Source: Breznakia pachnodae
Lineage (GTDB): Bacteria; Bacillota_I; Bacilli_A; Erysipelotrichales; Erysipelotrichaceae
Length of the DNA stretch: 64,000 nucleotides
NCBI RefSeq assembly: GCF_030814225.1
Contig: NZ_JAUSUR010000008.1
Span: 1-64,000, forward strand
Reading direction: 5' to 3'
In this document: positions 11,326-21,551 of the stretch, in pieces
How the letters are laid out: each line of letters begins with the position of its first letter
Position numbering within the stretch: the stretch's first letter is position 1
Made by a program: the position numbers and the translations under genes
Notes under the pieces: model-generated
Seen by the model: the letters and a program-made list of their open reading frames with translations, nothing else
Told to the model about the DNA's origin: nothing
Database searches by the model: none

Positions 11326-13008
11326 ATGAATCATAAAAAATATGAAAGAGGTTATTTCATGCCACCGGAACCTTGTTTCGATTGGGTGAAAAAAGAATAT
11401 ATTGATAAAGCACCAATCTGGTGTAGTGTTGACTTGCGTGATGGAAACCAGTCTTTAATTATTCCAATGGATTTAGAAGAAAAAATTCGTTTCTTCAAAT
11501 TATTAGTAGATGTTGGATTTAAAGAAATTGAAGTTGGATTTCCGGCAGCCAGTGAAACCGAGTATGAGTTCTTAAGAGCGTTAATTGATCAGAATTTAAT
11601 TCCTGATGATGTAACGATTCAAGTGCTGACACAAGCACGTGAACATATTATTAAAAAGACATTCGAATCACTAAAAGGTTGTAAGAAGGCAGTCGTACAT
11701 GTTTATAATTCAACTTCTCTCGCACAACGTGAACAAGTATTTAGAAAAACCAAAGAACAGATATTAAAGATAGCTACAGATGGAGCGAAACTATTAAAAG
11801 AATTGGCTGCAGAAGCAGATGGCGATATTCGTTTTCAATATTCACCAGAAAGTTTTACTGGTACGGAAGTTGAGTATGCATTAGAAGTATGTAATGCAGT
11901 CATTGATGTTTGGCAACCAACACCTGACAAGAAAGTAATTATTAACTTGCCAGTTACAGTTGAAATGAGTATGTCACATGTATATGCTTCACAGATTGAG
12001 TATATGTCTAAGCATATGAGCAATCGTGAGAATGTAGTAATTTCACTACATCCACACAATGATCGTGGTTGTGCAGTTGCGGATACAGAATTAGGTATCT
12101 TGGCTGGTGCGGACCGTGTAGAAGGTACATTGTTTGGAAATGGAGAACGTACAGGTAATGTCGATATTGTTACATTGGCTATGAATATGTATACACATGG
12201 AGTAGATCCAAAACTAAACTTCTCTAATATGAATGATATTGTGGAAGTATATGAAGATGTTACTAGAATGCGTGTGTATGATCGTACACCATATGCTGGT
12301 AAATTAGTGTTTGCTGCATTCTCTGGTAGTCACCAGGATGCAATTGCCAAAGGTCTTAAATATCGTGAGGAAAAAGGTAGTGAGAAATGGACAGTTCCAT
12401 ATCTTCCTATTGATCCTGAGGATGTTGGAAGAAAATATGAAAGTGATGTTATTCGTATTAACTCACAATCTGGTAAAGGTGGAATTGGATACTTACTTGA
12501 AGAATACTATGGATTTGATTTACCACCACGTTTTAGAGAAGGGTTTGGATACTATATCAAAGATATATCTGACAAACGTCATTCTGAACTGATGCCAGAT
12601 GAAATTAAAGATATTTTCCATCGTGATTTTGTGAATCTTCAGACTCCACTTGAGTTGATTGATTATCACTTTACACGTAATGGTGATATATCGGTTGAAT
12701 TGTCAATACGATTCAAGGGTGAAGAAAAAGTTGTATCAGCAAAAGGAAATGGTCGTCTGGATGCAGTGGCGAATGCGCTTCGTGATAATCTAGATTTATC
12801 ATTTGACATTATTGATTACAACGAGCACTCGCTAAGTAAAGGATCATCTTCACAAGCGTGTGCCTATGTAGAAATTATTGATTGTATGAAAGAAACACGT
12901 TTTGGTGTTGGTATCAATGATGATATTATTGCTGCTTCTATTTTAGGAATGGTCAGTGCAATCAATCGAGCAGTTAATGAAAAAGCAAAGATTGGGGGAG
13001 AAAACTAA
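11326..13008 (+). CDS. leuA: 2-isopropylmalate synthase (long, type 2 form)
   Basis: This 560-residue enzyme condenses acetyl-CoA with 2-ketoisovalerate, the first committed step of leucine synthesis. [11 protein letters not shown] opens the TIM barrel with its metal-binding Asp. [11 protein letters not shown] gives the two metal His residues. [14 protein letters not shown] is the conserved glycine loop. A C-terminal allosteric LeuA dimer domain (about 430-560) is present and probably senses leucine. The length and the opening Y-x-x-x-x-FMPP point to the 560-residue type 2 family. The ATG at 11326 follows GGGAGGAAG with good spacing; an upstream in-frame GTG overlaps that site and is unlikely. 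The stop overlaps the leuC start by one base. Confidence 0.95.
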   Translation: MNHKKYERGYFMPPEPCFDWVKKEYIDKAPIWCSVDLRDGNQSLIIPMDLEEKIRFFKLLVDVGFKEIEVGFPAASETEYEFLRALIDQNLIPDDVTIQVLTQAREHIIKKTFESLKGCKKAVVHVYNSTSLAQREQVFRKTKEQILKIATDGAKLLKELAAEADGDIRFQYSPESFTGTEVEYALEVCNAVIDVWQPTPDKKVIINLPVTVEMSMSHVYASQIEYMSKHMSNRENVVISLHPHNDRGCAVADTELGILAGADRVEGTLFGNGERTGNVDIVTLAMNMYTHGVDPKLNFSNMNDIVEVYEDVTRMRVYDRTPYAGKLVFAAFSGSHQDAIAKGLKYREEKGSEKWTVPYLPIDPEDVGRKYESDVIRINSQSGKGGIGYLLEEYYGFDLPPRFREGFGYYIKDISDKRHSELMPDEIKDIFHRDFVNLQTPLELIDYHFTRNGDISVELSIRFKGEEKVVSAKGNGRLDAVANALRDNLDLSFDIIDYNEHSLSKGSSSQACAYVEIIDCMKETRFGVGINDDIIAASILGMVSAINRAVNEKAKIGGEN

Positions 13009-14279
13009 TGGGGATGACAATGTCACAAAAGATTCTTGCAAAACATGCAGGTCTTGATAAGGTCGAAGCCGGTCAACTTATTATGGCAAACTTGGATATG
13101 GTATTAGGTAATGATATTACGACACCAGTTGCAATTAATGAGTTTGAAAAAGCAGATTTTAAAGAAGTATTTGATACAGAAAAAATATCTTTGGTAATGG
13201 ATCATTTTACACCAAACAAAGATATTAAAGCAGCAACTCAGACAAAACAATGTCGCTGCTTTGCAAAAGCATTTGATATTAAGCATTATTATGATGTGGG
13301 TAATATGGGGGTTGAGCATGCTTTACTTCCTGAACAGGGGATTGTAACAACTGGTGATTTGATCATCGGTGCCGATTCTCATACATGTACATATGGTGCT
13401 TTGGGAGCGTTCTCTACAGGAGTCGGTAGTACCGATATGGCTGCAGGTATGGCAACAGGAAAAGCATGGTTTAAAGTTCCTAGTGCTTTAAAATTTAATA
13501 TAACTGGAAAGTTAAATAAAAATATTAGTGGTAAAGATGTAATTCTACATATCATTGGTATGATCGGGGTAGATGGTGCACTTTACAAATCAATGGAATT
13601 TACAGGTGAAGGACTTAAAAACCTTACAATTGATGATCGCTTATGTATTGCTAATATGGCAATTGAAGCTGGTGCGAAAAATGGAATCTTCGAAGTGGAT
13701 GACATTACACTAGACTATGTAAATGCTCGCAGTACACGTAAGCCAGTTATTTATAAGGCAGATGAAGATGCTGTATATGATGAAGTATACGATATAGATT
13801 TATCAACAATTGAACATACAGTTGCCTTTCCACATCTTCCTGAAAACGCAAAAACGCAAAGTGAGTGGGGAGATGTAGTCATTGATCAAGTAGTGATTGG
13901 TTCTTGTACAAACGGACGTTACTCTGATATGAAAGCTGCAGCTGAAATTATGAAAGGCAAGAAAATTGCTGATAATATTCGCTGTATTGTAATTCCTGCT
14001 ACACAGGAAATCTATAAACAATGTATCAAAGAAGGATTCTTAGATATCTTTATTGATGCAGGTTGTGTAGTATCAACACCAACATGTGGACCATGTCTAG
14101 GTGGATATATGGGAATCTTAGCAGAAGATGAACGTTGTGTTGCAACGACAAACAGAAACTTCGTTGGTCGTATGGGACATCCAAGAAGTGAAGTATACTT
14201 AGCTTCACCAGAAGTTGCTGCGGCATCGGCTATAGTAGGTCGTATCGCTGCACCAAGTGATATAACGGAGGTAGAATAA
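13008..14279 (+). CDS. leuC: 3-isopropylmalate dehydratase large subunit
   Basis: This 423-residue aconitase-family subunit, with LeuD, isomerises 2- to 3-isopropylmalate using a 4Fe-4S cluster. The cluster ligands are one Cys in VIGSCTNGR and two in [23 protein letters not shown] and [11 protein letters not shown] are further family motifs. The length of about 420 places it with the shorter archaeal/clostridial LeuC (HACN-like) group rather than the 465-residue E. coli form. Its ATG shares one base with the leuA stop, and its stop overlaps the leuD start by one base, so the three are translationally coupled. Confidence 0.95.
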   Translation: MGMTMSQKILAKHAGLDKVEAGQLIMANLDMVLGNDITTPVAINEFEKADFKEVFDTEKISLVMDHFTPNKDIKAATQTKQCRCFAKAFDIKHYYDVGNMGVEHALLPEQGIVTTGDLIIGADSHTCTYGALGAFSTGVGSTDMAAGMATGKAWFKVPSALKFNITGKLNKNISGKDVILHIIGMIGVDGALYKSMEFTGEGLKNLTIDDRLCIANMAIEAGAKNGIFEVDDITLDYVNARSTRKPVIYKADEDAVYDEVYDIDLSTIEHTVAFPHLPENAKTQSEWGDVVIDQVVIGSCTNGRYSDMKAAAEIMKGKKIADNIRCIVIPATQEIYKQCIKEGFLDIFIDAGCVVSTPTCGPCLGGYMGILAEDERCVATTNRNFVGRMGHPRSEVYLASPEVAAASAIVGRIAAPSDITEVE

Positions 14280-14776
14280 TGAAAGCACAAGGTTTCGTAC
14301 ATAAGTATGGTGATAACGTTGATACTGATGTTATTATACCGGCAAGACATTTAAATACACAGGATCATAAAGAATTGGCTTCTCACTGTATGGAAGATAT
14401 TGATATTGATTTCGTGAAAAAGGTAAAAGAAGGTGACATTATGGTCGCTGAGCAAAACTTTGGTTGTGGTTCTTCAAGAGAGCATGCACCAATTGCAATT
14501 AAAGCAAGTGGAATCTCTTGTGTAATCGCAAAAAGCTTTGCCAGAATCTTTTATCGTAATGCAATTAATATAGGATTAGCTATCATTGAATGTCCTGAGG
14601 CAGTCGATGGAATTAACAATGGCGATGAAGTATCTGTTGACTTTGATGGTGGTGTAATTACAAACCTAACAAGTGGAGATACCTATACATTTGCTCCATT
14701 TCCGGAGTTTATTCAAAAGATTATCAGTTCAAATGGTTATTTAAATGCCATTAGAGAGGGGAAATTTAATGAATAA
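14279..14776 (+). CDS. leuD: 3-isopropylmalate dehydratase small subunit
   Basis: This 165-residue swivel-domain partner of LeuC begins with the motif [31 protein letters not shown] carries the substrate-recognition loop, and [15 protein letters not shown] follows. The length fits the short LeuD type that pairs with 420-residue LeuC proteins. It overlaps leuC by one base at the start and leuB by 8 bases at the end, giving a compact operon. Confidence 0.95.
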   Translation: MKAQGFVHKYGDNVDTDVIIPARHLNTQDHKELASHCMEDIDIDFVKKVKEGDIMVAEQNFGCGSSREHAPIAIKASGISCVIAKSFARIFYRNAINIGLAIIECPEAVDGINNGDEVSVDFDGGVITNLTSGDTYTFAPFPEFIQKIISSNGYLNAIREGKFNE

Positions 14777-15842
14777 GAAAATAGCAGTTATTAAAGGAGA
14801 TGGAATTGGTCCTGAAATTATTGAAGAGTCAGTAAAAGTACTAAAGAAAATTGAAGATAAGTTTGGACACAGTTTTGAGTTAATTTATGTAGATGCTGGA
14901 GGTGCAGCAATCGATAAATGTGGTAAAGCATTACCACAGGAAACAATTGATGTATGTCTTGCAAGTGATAGTGTACTATTAGGTGCAGTAGGTGGTCCAA
15001 AATATGACTCACAGCCTGCAGAAAACCGTCCAGAACGAGCATTACTTGGAATTCGTAGTCTGCTTGGTTTATATGCAAATTTGCGTCCTGCGAAACTATT
15101 TGACCAATTACGTGATGCTTCTCCATTAAGAGAAGAAATCGTAGATGCTGGAATTGACTTTATGGTTGTTAGAGAACTAACAGGTGGAGTTTATTTTGGC
15201 GATCATGTGACGGAAGAAAAAGATGGTGAAGCAGTTGCCTATGATGTGATGAAATATTCAGAATCAGAAGTGAAGAGAATTGCCAAAGTTGCATTTGATA
15301 CTGCAAGACTTCGTGGTAAAAAAGTATGTAGTGTTGATAAGGCAAACGTACTTGATTCATCAAAACTATGGAGAAAAGTAGTAGTTGAGGTTGCGAAAGA
15401 CTATCCTGATGTTGAATTGTCACATATGTATGTTGATAATGCAGCCATGCAGTTATGTAAGAATCCAGCACAGTTTGATGTAATCCTTACCGAAAACATG
15501 TTCGGTGACATCTTAAGTGATGAAGCAAGTATGATTACAGGTACAATTGGAACAATTCCATCGGCTTCGTTTGGTGATAGTACCCGTGGAATGTATGAAC
15601 CAATTCATGGTAGTGCTCCAGATATTGCAGGAATGGATATGGCAAATCCAATTGGTACAATTCTTTCAGTGGCAATGATGATGAAATATTCATTCCATAT
15701 GGAAAATGAAGCAAAAGTGATTGAAGAGGCTGTTGGTAAAGTACTTGATCAAGGATATCGTACAAAAGATATGGAAAGTGCGAATACAACAGTAATCGGA
15801 TGTAAAGAAATGGGAGATCGAATCGCAGAATTGATTTATTAA
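14769..15842 (+). CDS. leuB: 3-isopropylmalate dehydrogenase
   Basis: This 357-residue NAD-dependent oxidative decarboxylase makes 2-ketoisocaproate, the last leuABCD-specific step. KGDGIGPEI opens the fold. NLRPAKLF, the [13 protein letters not shown] metal/substrate site and the [18 protein letters not shown]-binding loop are all intact; the Glu-Pro-Ile-His-Gly form is typical for NAD use. The ATG at 14769 is chosen because AGAGGGG lies just before it; an in-frame earlier start within leuD lacks a ribosome site. The final aminotransfer step is not encoded here. A bidirectional terminator follows. Confidence 0.96.
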   Translation: MNKKIAVIKGDGIGPEIIEESVKVLKKIEDKFGHSFELIYVDAGGAAIDKCGKALPQETIDVCLASDSVLLGAVGGPKYDSQPAENRPERALLGIRSLLGLYANLRPAKLFDQLRDASPLREEIVDAGIDFMVVRELTGGVYFGDHVTEEKDGEAVAYDVMKYSESEVKRIAKVAFDTARLRGKKVCSVDKANVLDSSKLWRKVVVEVAKDYPDVELSHMYVDNAAMQLCKNPAQFDVILTENMFGDILSDEASMITGTIGTIPSASFGDSTRGMYEPIHGSAPDIAGMDMANPIGTILSVAMMMKYSFHMENEAKVIEEAVGKVLDQGYRTKDMESANTTVIGCKEMGDRIAELIY

Positions 15843-15862
15843 AAAAGTGTGTAAAATATATG

Positions 15863-15895
15863 AAAAGACTGAGAAATTTAAGTTTCTCAGTCTTT
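15863..15895. terminator. Bidirectional terminator between leuB and the convergent phosphoesterase
   Basis: AAAGACTGAGAAA and TTTCTCAGTCTTT form a 13-bp perfect stem with a 6-base loop, and A- and T-rich tails lie on both sides. It includes the stop codon of the minus-strand gene. Confidence 0.9.
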
Positions 15896-16753
15896 CTTTG
15901 ATAATCGATACATTAACACTTCAGGAGAACTAAACAAACGCATATCTACATCAGTTGTTCCTAAACCATTAGAAATAGCAATAGTAAGATTTTTAATTTC
16001 GTATGTTCCTTTTTCAAACTTGGTAGCTCCTACAATGGAATCAAGAGATCCAATGATTGGCAGTGATATCTGTCCACCATGTGAATGACCCGCAAACGCT
16101 AAATCCGTACTGTTGTCTGGTATATCTGCATATACATCTGGTGCATGAGTAAAGGCAACTACAAATGAATTTTCACTTATATTGGTATAAGCACTTTGAA
16201 TATCAGGAGATCCACCTAAGGACTTAACAACATCTAATCCTACAAGTACAAAACTTTCACTTGTACCATTATGAATCTTGATATTTTTATTTGTTAAATC
16301 TTCAAATCCTGCCTGATACAAAATATCTTTCACAAATGCTTTGGATTCCTCACTCTTTATGTCACATTCTCCTAGTACATAAAACTTTCCAAGTGGAGCT
16401 TCAATTGATTTTAGTTCATCAATGATCATCTGTTTTGCTTCAGGATTGCTAATAAATGTAGCTGGATCAGTAAATAAGTCACCACCAAATAATACAACAT
16501 CAGCACTTGCACTATTAATAGTTTTAATCATATCTTTGAATCGGCCTTCATCTACAAACTCACCATAGTGGATATCACTGATGTATGCAATATTTGTATC
16601 ATGAATCGATTCACTAATTTTATTACTTTCAATTGTTTTATGCGTTATCTTAATATTCTCAGGTGCGATATACATCGCATAAAATAGAGTTGATGCACAA
16701 ATAAGTGCAATTATTAAAGAAAACAATAATGTTTTTAATATTCTATGTTTCAT
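15887..16753 (-). CDS. Membrane-anchored metallophosphoesterase-family protein with altered motif III
   Basis: The 288-residue protein has one N-terminal membrane segment (about 5-28) and an extracytoplasmic calcineurin-like domain of the YkuE/YaeI type. Motif I is SDIHYG (59-64), motif II GGDLF (90-94), motif IV FTHAPD (His203) and motif V AGHSHGG (221-227). Motif III, normally GNHD and carrying the catalytic His, reads GECD (128-131). That replaces both the metal-ligand Asn and the catalytic His, so activity may be reduced or changed. Known relatives act on phospholipid or nucleotide pyrophosphate bonds at the membrane. The gene stands alone between two convergent/divergent units. Confidence 0.82.
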   Translation of the reverse strand: MKHRILKTLLFSLIIALICASTLFYAMYIAPENIKITHKTIESNKISESIHDTNIAYISDIHYGEFVDEGRFKDMIKTINSASADVVLFGGDLFTDPATFISNPEAKQMIIDELKSIEAPLGKFYVLGECDIKSEESKAFVKDILYQAGFEDLTNKNIKIHNGTSESFVLVGLDVVKSLGGSPDIQSAYTNISENSFVVAFTHAPDVYADIPDNSTDLAFAGHSHGGQISLPIIGSLDSIVGATKFEKGTYEIKNLTIAISNGLGTTDVDMRLFSSPEVLMYRLSKKD

Positions 16754-16809
16754 TCTTTCACCTACACATATGACTATTTTACCATAGTACTTTGATAATT
16801 TAAATAATC

Positions 16810-16839
16810 TTGTATACTCATAGTGAATTTTGTTATAAT
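16810..16839 (+). promoter_or_regulatory. Promoter of the VanY-like gene
   Basis: TTGTAT (16810-16815) and TATAAT (16834-16839) are 18 bases apart, with GGAGGTGGAG and the ATG at 16856 immediately downstream. Confidence 0.65.
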
Positions 16840-16855
16840 TACATGGAGGTGGAGT

Positions 16856-18040
16856 ATGAAGCTTAAAAGAACAGTGTTTGTAGTTGGTTTATGTATTCTT
16901 TTTTTAGTTTGTTATACACAGATGGCTTCTAAGATAGATCCATTTGCTAGATACAGCTATATAACTGAAGAGAACGAAGAAATCATTCGTAAATATATTA
17001 CTGATCCTGATGATATTGATTACATTATATCCTTGAAAATTCAACCAGATAAATTTATGGAATTTATTGAACTTCAAGATTTTAAAGTAAAGAATATTTT
17101 ATACTATCAGGCATGTAAATTATATCGACCAATTGATAATAATGAAATTATTAAATTTGTAAATGAATATCGAGGTAGTTATTCGGTAGCTACTTTTGAA
17201 TTAGTGATTAAAAATTATACATATGAAACGATTAAGAATTACTTTGATAATGGTTACGCATATTTTGAGGATGCAGATTTAGTAGAAGATCCTTCAAAAT
17301 TATCTACAATTTTAGATGAAGATGATGTACTTATGGACTATACGCCAAGCGATCTGGTAACAGTAGAACCAACGCTTATTCAAGTTTCGCCATCAATTGA
17401 AGGAAATGATAGTATTCAATTGCGTTCAGATGCATATAGTGGGTTAAAGGAAATGATGGAAGCTTATGCACATGATAATTATGATTTATATAAAACACTA
17501 TCTCTTACAGGTGGTTTTGTAAGTTATGAAGATCAAATTAAAGTGTATGATGCTGCTTCAAAAAAATATGATAATGACTTAGCTGCAGCCAATGCTGCTA
17601 ACGCTCAGAATGTTGAAGGTGAAATTCAAGATCAATCTGAAAATTCGGAAGGCGAAAATACAGAGAATACTGAAAATAAAGATAACAAAGAAGAAGAGAA
17701 GGAAGAACAAACTGAAGAAGAAAAAGAGGCTGTGAAAGCAGAGGCTTTAGATAAGATTGTGGATCTTCCAGGTCGCAGTGAACAACAGTTGGGTTTTACA
17801 ATTACTTTAAAAATCAATGATTTAAGTGATGTTACTGCAATTGAAAAAAGTGAACAATACAAATGGTTAAGTGAGAATGCTCATAAATATGGTTATATCT
17901 TCCGTTATCCTAAAGATAAGGAAAGTGTTACAGGTAAAACTTACCAGGTACTTACATTACGCTATGTAGGCATTGATAATGCTACCGAAGTATATGATTC
18001 AAAAAAGGCATTTGATGAAATAAAAGCAAAAGATGAATAA
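16856..18040 (+). CDS. VanY/M15B-like protein lacking its zinc and catalytic residues
   Basis: This 394-residue protein has a single N-terminal anchor (about 5-23). The C-terminal half is recognisable as the D,D-carboxypeptidase fold of VanY: GFVSYEDQ (about 220-227) resembles GYRSYExQ, and YGYIFRYPKDKESVTG (346-361) matches the usual YGFILRYPxGKExITG. Where active enzymes have SEHQTGLAxD this one has SEQQLGFTIT (about 308-317), and where they have ExWHYRYVG it has QVLTLRYVG (364-372). The zinc His, Asp, second His and catalytic Glu are thus all missing. A low-complexity Glu/Asn/Lys tract (about 253-300) interrupts the domain. It is probably a non-catalytic cell-wall or scaffold protein. GGAGGT 5-10 bases before 16856 fixes the start. 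Confidence 0.75.
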   Translation: MKLKRTVFVVGLCILFLVCYTQMASKIDPFARYSYITEENEEIIRKYITDPDDIDYIISLKIQPDKFMEFIELQDFKVKNILYYQACKLYRPIDNNEIIKFVNEYRGSYSVATFELVIKNYTYETIKNYFDNGYAYFEDADLVEDPSKLSTILDEDDVLMDYTPSDLVTVEPTLIQVSPSIEGNDSIQLRSDAYSGLKEMMEAYAHDNYDLYKTLSLTGGFVSYEDQIKVYDAASKKYDNDLAAANAANAQNVEGEIQDQSENSEGENTENTENKDNKEEEKEEQTEEEKEAVKAEALDKIVDLPGRSEQQLGFTITLKINDLSDVTAIEKSEQYKWLSENAHKYGYIFRYPKDKESVTGKTYQVLTLRYVGIDNATEVYDSKKAFDEIKAKDE

Positions 18041-18054
18041 GCTTTTGCTTTTTT
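18022..18054 (+). terminator. Terminator overlapping the VanY-like stop codon
   Basis: AAAAGCAAAAG and CTTTTGCTTTT form an 11-bp stem whose loop contains the TAA, with a T-run following. Confidence 0.85.
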
Positions 18055-18108
18055 ACTGTTTAAGTCATAGATTTATGATAAAATATTAACTAATGAGGAC
18101 GTGATAAT

Positions 18109-20709
18109 ATGAGTTGTGATATTTTATTAATTGATGGAAATTCAATGTTGTTTCGTGCGTATTATGCCACATTATACAGTGGTGCACGAATGAGTACAAG
18201 TAATGGTATTTCAACAAATGCAGTATATGCATTTGTGAATATGATTAATAAGGCAATAAAGAAAATAAATCCGGAATATGTAATGGTTGCATGGGACAGT
18301 GGGAAACCTACTTTTCGTCATGAACAATTCAAGGATTATAAAGGAACAAGAAAAGAGTTGGATCCTGAACTAAAAGTGCAGTTTCCAATTGTTCGTGAAT
18401 ATTTAGATGCTTATGGCATTTATCGTTATGAAGAAGATGGGATTGAGGCGGATGATATTATAGGAACTTTATCAAAGAAGTTCAAAGATCATAAAGTTCA
18501 TATTCTTTCTAGTGATAATGACTTGTTGCAGTTAATTGATGATACAACATCTGTATTGTTGATGAAAAAGGGAATCAGTGATATGCAGGAGATGGACACT
18601 GCTACATTAATGGAAGTAAAAGAAGTTGAACCATGGCAAATTATTGAAATGAAAGGTCTGATGGGAGATGCATCAGATAACATTCCTGGAGTAAAGGGAA
18701 TTGGTGAAAAGACTGCACTGAAATTATTAAAAGCATATGGAAGTGTAGAAGGTGTATATGAACACATTGATGAATTAAAAGGAAAGCAAAAAGAGAAGTT
18801 AGAAGATGGAAAAGAAATGGCATTTCTTTCAAAGGAACTTGCTACCATCAAAACAGATTGTGATTTAGATGTAAAACTGGAAGATTTTGAATTTGATGAA
18901 AACATTCCTGAATTAAATCAATTTTTTGCAAAATACGAAATGAACTCAATGATTCGCAGTGTTGAAGCCGCTGAAGATGAAGAAGAACAAATCGAACGTG
19001 GAGAATTAGAAAAAGTTGATAAACTGCCAGAATCAATTTTAGATGATGATGTATTAGTCGTATTAGATTACGACAGTGGTTTATTCTTTGATGCAGAATT
19101 ATATGGAATTGCAGTAAAAGGAAATGATAAAGCTTATTATTTAGATAAAGATGCGATGTTTATTGATGAAACATTACATAAATTATTGAAGAATGAAAAA
19201 CAACACATGGGTTATGATGTGAAGATGATGTACCATTTATTAGATCGTTATGGATTTGCTTTTGATAAATTCAAAATTGATTTGGAAATAGCTGCATTCC
19301 TAATCAATAACAATATTTCAAGTTATGAAAGTTTATTAGATGTATATGGAGTTCCTTATTCAATGAAAAAGGATGAAATATATGGTAAAAGTGGTAAACC
19401 AAAGTTTGCAGATGAAGAAACTAGAATTGGATATATCGCACATAAATTATTTATGTTGGAAAATCTAAGTGTAAAAATCTTGGATGAATTAGAAACAAAA
19501 GACTTACATTCAGTATTTTACGATATTGAAATGCCATTGTCTTATATATTATATGAAATGGAAAAAGAAGGAGTTACGACTTCAAAAGATGTGCTAGAAG
19601 AAATACGTTTAAAGACGTTAGATATCCTAAAAGGTCTGGAAGAAAAGATTCATGGTCTTGCTAGAAAAGAATTCAACGTAAATTCACCAAAGCAACTTTC
19701 AGAAGTTCTGTTTGATGATCTTGGTTTAAAGAGCAATAAGAAAAGAAGTACTGCAATTGATGTACTTGAAAAACTAAAACATGCGCATCCAATTATTCCT
19801 GAACTAATTGAATATCGTAAATATCAGAAGATTAATTCTACTTATGCAGAAGGACTGCAAAAGCATATACAGGAAGATGGAAAGATTCATACCATCTATC
19901 ATCAGAGTCTAACACAGACAGGAAGACTTTCATCTTCTGATCCTAACCTACAAAACCTGTCGGTTAGAGATGAAGAGGCAAGGGAGGTTCGTAAAGCGTT
20001 TGTGGCCAGTGAAGGATGTATTTTATATGCAGCTGACTACTCTCAGATTGAGTTACGTGTATTAGCGCATATGGCCAATGAGAAACAAATGATTGAAGCA
20101 TTTAACAGTGGAATTGATATTCATACCAAAACGGCAATGTTGATATTTGATGTGGATAAAGAAGATGTTACATCGACAATGCGTAGAGAAGCAAAAACTG
20201 TTAACTTTGGTATGGTTTATGGTCAAACGCAGTTTGGTCTTGCCAGTGAGTTAAATATTGATATGAACTCCGCAAAAGACTTTATGGATAATTACTTTGA
20301 ATCTTATCCAATGATTAAGAAATTCATGGATGAAACGATTAGTTTCTGTAAGGAACATGGTTATGTTACGACGCTGTTTAACCGTCGTAGAGTAATCAAT
20401 GAGATTCATGATAAGAACTATATGATTCGTGAGTTTGGTAAACGTGCAGCGATGAATGCACCAATCCAGGGGACTGCAGCAGATCTAATTAAGATGGCTA
20501 TGATTAAAGTAGTTGATATGATGAAGGAACATAAGTTGAAAAGTAAGTTAATCTTACAAATTCATGATGAACTTGTGTTTGATGTAGTATTAGAAGAAAA
20601 AGATAAAATGGAAAACATAGTGAAAGAAGCTATGGAACATGTATATAAATTAGCAGTACCATTAGCAATTGATGGGAAGTTTGCTGATAATTATTACGAC
20701 AGTAAATAG
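18109..20709 (+). CDS. polA: DNA polymerase I
   Basis: This 866-residue repair/lagging-strand polymerase has a 5'-3' exonuclease (about 1-290: DGNSMLFRA, EADDIIGTL, SSDNDLLQLI), a degenerate 3'-5' exonuclease-like domain (about 300-460) and the polymerase domain. Motif A is AADYSQIELRVLAH, motif B RREAKTVNFGMVYG and motif C LQIHDELVFDV. In the proofreading-like domain the acidic metal ligands are absent (LDYDSG; GYDVKMM), as known for Bacillus and Thermus PolA, so no proofreading is expected. It heads a tight cluster with mutM 8 bases downstream, joining replication and repair functions. Confidence 0.97.
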   Translation: MSCDILLIDGNSMLFRAYYATLYSGARMSTSNGISTNAVYAFVNMINKAIKKINPEYVMVAWDSGKPTFRHEQFKDYKGTRKELDPELKVQFPIVREYLDAYGIYRYEEDGIEADDIIGTLSKKFKDHKVHILSSDNDLLQLIDDTTSVLLMKKGISDMQEMDTATLMEVKEVEPWQIIEMKGLMGDASDNIPGVKGIGEKTALKLLKAYGSVEGVYEHIDELKGKQKEKLEDGKEMAFLSKELATIKTDCDLDVKLEDFEFDENIPELNQFFAKYEMNSMIRSVEAAEDEEEQIERGELEKVDKLPESILDDDVLVVLDYDSGLFFDAELYGIAVKGNDKAYYLDKDAMFIDETLHKLLKNEKQHMGYDVKMMYHLLDRYGFAFDKFKIDLEIAAFLINNNISSYESLLDVYGVPYSMKKDEIYGKSGKPKFADEETRIGYIAHKLFMLENLSVKILDELETKDLHSVFYDIEMPLSYILYEMEKEGVTTSKDVLEEIRLKTLDILKGLEEKIHGLARKEFNVNSPKQLSEVLFDDLGLKSNKKRSTAIDVLEKLKHAHPIIPELIEYRKYQKINSTYAEGLQKHIQEDGKIHTIYHQSLTQTGRLSSSDPNLQNLSVRDEEAREVRKAFVASEGCILYAADYSQIELRVLAHMANEKQMIEAFNSGIDIHTKTAMLIFDVDKEDVTSTMRREAKTVNFGMVYGQTQFGLASELNIDMNSAKDFMDNYFESYPMIKKFMDETISFCKEHGYVTTLFNRRRVINEIHDKNYMIREFGKRAAMNAPIQGTAADLIKMAMIKVVDMMKEHKLKSKLILQIHDELVFDVVLEEKDKMENIVKEAMEHVYKLAVPLAIDGKFADNYYDSK

Positions 20710-20717
20710 GAGAAGTT

Positions 20718-21551
20718 ATGCCAGAATTACCAGAAGTTGAAACCGTAGTCAGAACCCTTGAACATCTGATAAAAGATTCAACAATCGAAAAAATTGATAT
20801 TTTCTATGACAAACTAATTGATAATGTATCAGTAGAAAGTTTTATTAAAATGATGAAATCACAGACATTTCATCATTTTAAGCGTATAGGAAAATACCTG
20901 ATATTTGAAATGGACGATTATAATTTAGTCGTTCATTTACGAATGGAAGGAAAGTTCTATGTAAATGATATAGGAAGTGACTATGATCAAAAGCATACCC
21001 ATTCAATTTTTTACTTGAGTAATGGTAAACAACTGGAGTATCATGATACACGTAAGTTTGGTAGAATGTATATCTATCCTAAAAGTGAGGAGATTACTAC
21101 TGTTTCCGCATTTAAAAATGTTGGATATGATGCCTTTGATGAACGTGTTGATGCAGAGTATCTCTATGAGATGAGCAGAAGTCGTAAAACAACATTGAAA
21201 CAGTTCTTATTGGATCAAAGTGTAATGGCTGGAGTAGGGAACATCTATGCAGATGAGATTTGCTTTCGTTGTGGTTTTCGTCCTGAGACAAAGGTATATC
21301 GACTGACAAAGAAAGATTTTGCAAACATTGTAGATGCAACTCGTATCATCTTGCGTGGTGCCATCAAAGCCGGAGGAACAACAATTCGCTCTTATACATC
21401 ATCTTTAGGTGTAGATGGACGCTTTCAACTGCAGTTGAAAGTTCATGGTAAAAGCAGGGAAAAGTGTCAGGTGTGTGGAACTGTTATTGAAAAAACAAAG
21501 GTAGGTGGACGCGGTACTTATTATTGTAAGAAGTGCCAGCGAAGGAAATGA
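20718..21551 (+). CDS. mutM: Formamidopyrimidine-DNA glycosylase
   Basis: The 277-residue enzyme removes 8-oxoguanine and formamidopyrimidines and then nicks the strand. The mature N-terminus PELPEVETV gives the catalytic Pro and Glu. The helix-two-turn-helix motif is in VGNIYADEI, and the C-terminal zinc finger uses four Cys (CQVC...CKKC). Length matches E. coli MutM (269). The gene follows polA and its stop overlaps the coaE start (ATGA). This is the standard polA-mutM-coaE order of Bacilli. Confidence 0.96.
   Translation: MPELPEVETVVRTLEHLIKDSTIEKIDIFYDKLIDNVSVESFIKMMKSQTFHHFKRIGKYLIFEMDDYNLVVHLRMEGKFYVNDIGSDYDQKHTHSIFYLSNGKQLEYHDTRKFGRMYIYPKSEEITTVSAFKNVGYDAFDERVDAEYLYEMSRSRKTTLKQFLLDQSVMAGVGNIYADEICFRCGFRPETKVYRLTKKDFANIVDATRIILRGAIKAGGTTIRSYTSSLGVDGRFQLQLKVHGKSREKCQVCGTVIEKTKVGGRGTYYCKKCQRRK

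Noticed and set aside
15169..15789. Minus-strand open frames inside leuB
   Set aside because: They are His/Leu-rich shadows of the real plus-strand gene, with no ribosome sites or recognisable motifs.
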